A program made the position numbers and the translations under genes. From Opisthorchis felineus (Eukaryota > Platyhelminthes > Trematoda > Opisthorchiida > Opisthorchiidae): a DNA stretch of 64,000 nt. This document shows, one piece after another, positions 60,496-64,000 of the stretch. Below the pieces are notes generated by a model that was not told the DNA's origin, ran no database searches, and saw nothing but the letters and a program-made list of their open reading frames with translations. The number at the start of each line of letters is the position of its first letter. Position 1 is the first letter of the stretch. The stretch spans positions 1,767,871 through 1,831,870 of the forward strand of contig SJOL01004338.1 in the NCBI GenBank assembly GCA_004794785.1, in the 5' to 3' direction.

Positions 60496-63400
60496 GTCAC
60501 CAAAGTGAATAACTACTCGCCAGGTGAAGGTAGGTGAGATTGCTTTTACTAACAACGGTCCATCAGTTCCTCTATCAGCTGCAAGTAACGACCACCACCT
60601 GCCTTCACCATGTCTAAAATTTGTCCACAGCGAGAAACTTAGGCGTCAGTGCATCTGTTATATGGGGAAGTTCTACATCCATTTGAAAAGTTCAGATGGG
60701 TACGGAACGCACAGTGCATTGCTTTACAAGACTAATAACCTTCTGGCTCCAAGATTCTTACTTTCACTCTTAGGCGAAGTGTCTTGTTCGCAGGCATAGG
60801 AAACTGTCACACTTTTTTGCTCTTATGGATAGGTTCCTTCGGGGAGTTTTTCATGGCAATCAGTTGAAGGCAGAATACTTATTCTTCTGTGTAGTGAAGA
60901 CTTTTGATTAGTTGTAGATAGTTTCGGGCTTGGTGAGAAACGGCACTGAGCGTCTACTGATGCTGATAAACGGTTGTAGGGTTAGATTCATCTGGTTTAT
61001 CCGGCAGCTCATAACTCATACAGAAGCAAATCCAGAAAAATGCATTTTTATCCATTTATCTTCTCATAACGTGAGAACTCCAGGTGATTGTCCGCGGATA
61101 GCTTAACCTTCAACACAGCCAAATTCGAATCGCTCCAAGTCATTTTTCCGCTTCAGGTCTTAACAGTAAAATCTACTCTAAAGTCTGTTGTGCCATCCTT
61201 CTTTTAACCCACCCTGTGTGCCATATGCGGCCAGACGTGGTATATATTCGATTTTATGTCTACGTTGCGTTATGCACTTTGTCTCCGACTATTCATAAGC
61301 ATGTTGACAACCTTACTGTCTGCATTATTTTCTTAATTGTTGTTACCTTACCATAGCAACGGGAAGCCGTCCCGATAGTGTGCAAGCTTGAGTCATGCAG
61401 TGACCACGTACTGGCCGTGTGACTGATCACACTGCCGGCATCAGGAGTGTCGTGCTTGACCAAACCAAAGATGATCCGGACTTCTAAAAGCTGAAAAGTT
61501 TAAATGTTGGATTTCGAAGTCCAGAAAGTGGATGGTATAAAAGTATAGAAGTGAAGCATGGGGTTTTTTGGAGGACTGCCACCGCATAGAACACGATACG
61601 AACATCAAAGCTGTTAAGTAATTCCCTGGGGTTTTTCCTCTCGTTGAAACCTCTTTAACCTTAAGATGCCATAACTATATCAAATCCAGTTTTACTTGTG
61701 CTGCACGGTTCGTATGTTGTATTACATCGTCATGTCATACAATTACTGGCTGGGCCCTGGGGGAAAGGCAATGAAGGCCACTAAACCACTGTAAAACTGA
61801 TAAGTTGCTTAGACGACTTATCAGGATCTGATTGCAGCCTGTTCGTCACAGCTCTGGCATGACCAGCCTCGTCCCAATTCCATCCTCCAGAGGCGAGCGT
61901 ATCAGTCGTACGAGATGGCCTCTAGCTTTCCTCCACAGTAGTGGCCTACTATGATGGGTCATTGGCAATGGATTAGTTAGATCAGATGTAAGGTGTACTC
62001 ACGTACTCATGTACTCACAAGTGCACACAGCCTACTATGAGATTTCTAGCACATGGACTAGCGGTTTAGAAACGCCAATGCTCCGCAGGCTTCAGCGGAT
62101 CGACGTGTCTGCTGACGTATCATCAGCGACTTACGTCGTCTGAACTACAGTACAACTGTCTCGGATATATCAAGGATGGGTGAATGCGCTCAGGTGAAGG
62201 ACATCGAAACAGAACGATCGTTCGGATATCCGGTAACGTTTTTCGATTCCGTGCTAACCTGTCCATATGGAAAATAGCCGACTCAGTACGTTAGAATTTA
62301 GGGGTGTTTTCATTCTTAATATTGGAGATTGGTTTCCAAAGTATATGCCGAGGAGTAATGGCGACACATTCCAAACGTTACTGTTGAAAAACGTCACTTT
62401 ATGTCTGAGTGACTAACTTCGCGTATTGGTTTTATTCACTGCTTTGAGGAGTTTGAAAAACATGTGCACGTGACTCGTTTGAGCTTTTTACGCGCTTTAA
62501 GCACCAGTTTAGTTTGTCTGAATGTCTTGCTACGTTTGGGATCTAAGCTCAGCCTGGTCAAATCGACCAGATGAGGACATTTGGTGTGCTTTTTCCGGGA
62601 CTTCTAGTGTTGATCTCACTCTGAGCTTTGTCACCTTAGATTTACGGGTTTCAGATAGTTTTTGCGTTTGTTCGTTTTTCGAAACCCATGTAGCTATCAA
62701 AAATATCTTCAGGTTCAAAGGACTTTCGCATATAGATTCCCCTCTATCATATAACGCTAGCGCATCAGGTGACCAGTCAACTCAAAGGGGGTGATTCCAT
62801 GCAGCTAGTCCACAGTGAACCAATTCATTGTCCTGAATACCTCAGATCCATTTGGGCTACAATTATCAAACATAAGTTAGCTAACAATGAGGCATCCGTT
62901 TCCGCCTGCATTCGTTAGGCAAAAACAGGCAAGCCAAATTTTCGACCCTTCAAGCTTACAGGAAAATTGATTCTAATTGCTGATAAACTACCACTCAGAA
63001 ATGGACGAACTACTGGTTCTGTCGGTCTGAATGATAATTGGCAGGCTTCTTCATCTGAAAAGGAAATTCTCTAAATAGACACTGATCAGCTAAATATGAC
63101 CGCGTCAATATTCGTACTTAGTTAGAACGAACACAGGTAATGGATTTATTAGTATAAATGCACTTGCGATTTTTGAATGTCCCCGGTTCTGTTTGCACCT
63201 CAGCGACCTGAGAGAGGTAGCGCAACTTTGTTTTTCTTTAGTTTCACTGCGTCTGAATAGTTCACAAGGAAATGGCTCAATTGTCACTCGTGAAAATAAC
63301 AGATAGACGTTTCAGAGAGACGAATGTGCTTTTTGCACTGGTAACAACCACTTTTCTGAGAGGCCTCTTTTGGTCGATTTGTTAGTTTCTTGTCATGATG

Positions 63401-64000
63401 ATTAGAGAATGTGTCCCAACGATTCTAATAATAACAGTCCACGTAAACGTGTTCCTGCATCGGTAGTTTCGCTATCAGGCCTCTAAAATTGAAGAATCAA
63501 CATGAACGTTTTATTGAGATACACTGTGTTGAATGATCAGACGCCAGGCTACAACTTTCACTCCTCCGGAGTTAATCAGCGGCCGCTTTGGGGTGCTTTT
63601 ACTTAAAATGGTCCTCAACTCGAGGTAGCACCCTACATCATCAGGGAACGCTGCACATAATACTTTGAATTTAGTGCGGAAAAAAACTTGAATTAAAAAA
63701 CCTCCTGCGTGATGTACATATCTTCCAAAAATTTGATGACCCGAAGTTGGAAGGGTACCAATTATCTACTCACGGTAAGATTAACTGATTGTGTGAACGA
63801 CCAATATTTACAACTAATCGAATTAGAATCAGCCTACCTTTGTTTCCGAAATACGGCCACTACTCTGCTGTAACGAATCTTTCAGTAGCCTACGGATGCG
63901 GTTGAATGCGCAGTGTGGTCGGGCTGGTTGGTAGAATATAGCGGAAACATATAACGAATGCAAGCTACTATATCACACAGCGTTTAGAGCGAAAAAATAC
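60496..64000. other. Non-coding, nothing recognised
   Basis: Two 90-codon frames (60524-60799, 62522-62794) lack paired splice sites; acceptors near the first do not fit the phase-0 donor at 59388. Otherwise featureless to the window end. Confidence 0.5.

Noticed and set aside
60524..60799. Possible second exon of the gene at 58257
   Set aside because: The acceptors at its start (TCAG sites) do not fit the phase-0 donor at 59388, and the peptide does not resemble a continuation.
62100..62145. CTGATGA on the minus strand within a CGTC-rich imperfect palindrome
   Set aside because: No GAAAC partner at hammerhead spacing.
63601..63660. CCCTGATGATGTAGGG on the minus strand
   Set aside because: Resembles the start of a hammerhead but lacks the GAAAC half.
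1..64000. Functional tRNA or rRNA genes, spliced-leader genes, CRISPR arrays
   Set aside because: None recognised by eye; the only tRNA-like sequences are SINE heads, and the only direct-repeat arrays are microsatellites.

Overview
The window looks like gene-poor, repeat-rich eukaryotic nuclear DNA from a parasitic flatworm, most probably a digenean trematode; a cestode is not excluded. There are no operons or Shine-Dalgarno-spaced genes. Coding signal comes as short frames bounded by GT/AG splice signals. The repeats are of types known from flatworms: Penelope-like elements (PLEs) with hammerhead-ribozyme-like ends, a Merlin-type DNA transposon, a tRNA-derived SINE, and TA, GA and ACTC microsatellites. 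Two runs of N are assembly gaps (18355-18735 and 29973-30704). The taxon is inferred from this mix, not from a marker gene.

Only two coding features are unmistakable. One is a 710-codon single-exon gene on the minus strand (51315-53447) with an armadillo/HEAT-like helical region near its C-terminus. The other is a 377-codon exon on the plus strand (58257-59387) that ends exactly at a GTAAGT donor. Their 5' ends face each other across about 4.8 kb. Shorter candidate exons are at 3362-3604 (RING-like, phase 1-1), 4548-4885 (one membrane span plus coiled coil), 11919-12194 (C-terminal half of a Ly6/uPAR-like domain, phase 1-1), 35866-36020 and 40661-40859. Weaker ones are at 113-334, 8861-9442, 16356-16510, 19981-20190 and 21283-21810. 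They do not join into one gene and are best read as isolated exons of several long-intron genes, or in part as chance frames.

Mobile DNA is the best-supported content. (i) A Merlin-type transposon lies at 29950-31081, with 22-bp perfect terminal inverted repeats, an exact 8-bp target duplication and the frameshifted start of an ISXO2/Merlin transposase, interrupted by the second gap. (ii) PLE remnants are an RT fragment at 43912-44172 and a GIY-YIG endonuclease C-terminus at 55828-56003, the latter followed by a hammerhead-like motif at 55448-55485. (iii) A second hammerhead-like PLE-type terminal repeat is at 1.0, 24.1 and 41.5 kb. (iv) A third dispersed family at 1.5, 18.0 and 60.4 kb has a decayed but covarying hammerhead fold. 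(v) A tRNA-derived SINE is present as divergent pairs at 5.0-5.4 kb and 46.05-46.54 kb. At four loci (5, 18, 41.5 and 46 kb) two copies of one element lie head-to-head with their 5' ends together, a recurrent geometry worth testing.

The rest, including most of 5.4-8.8, 12.2-16.3, 24.2-29.9, 31.1-35.8, 36.2-40.6, 46.6-51.3 and 60.5-64.0 kb, is non-coding sequence in which only chance-length frames are visible.
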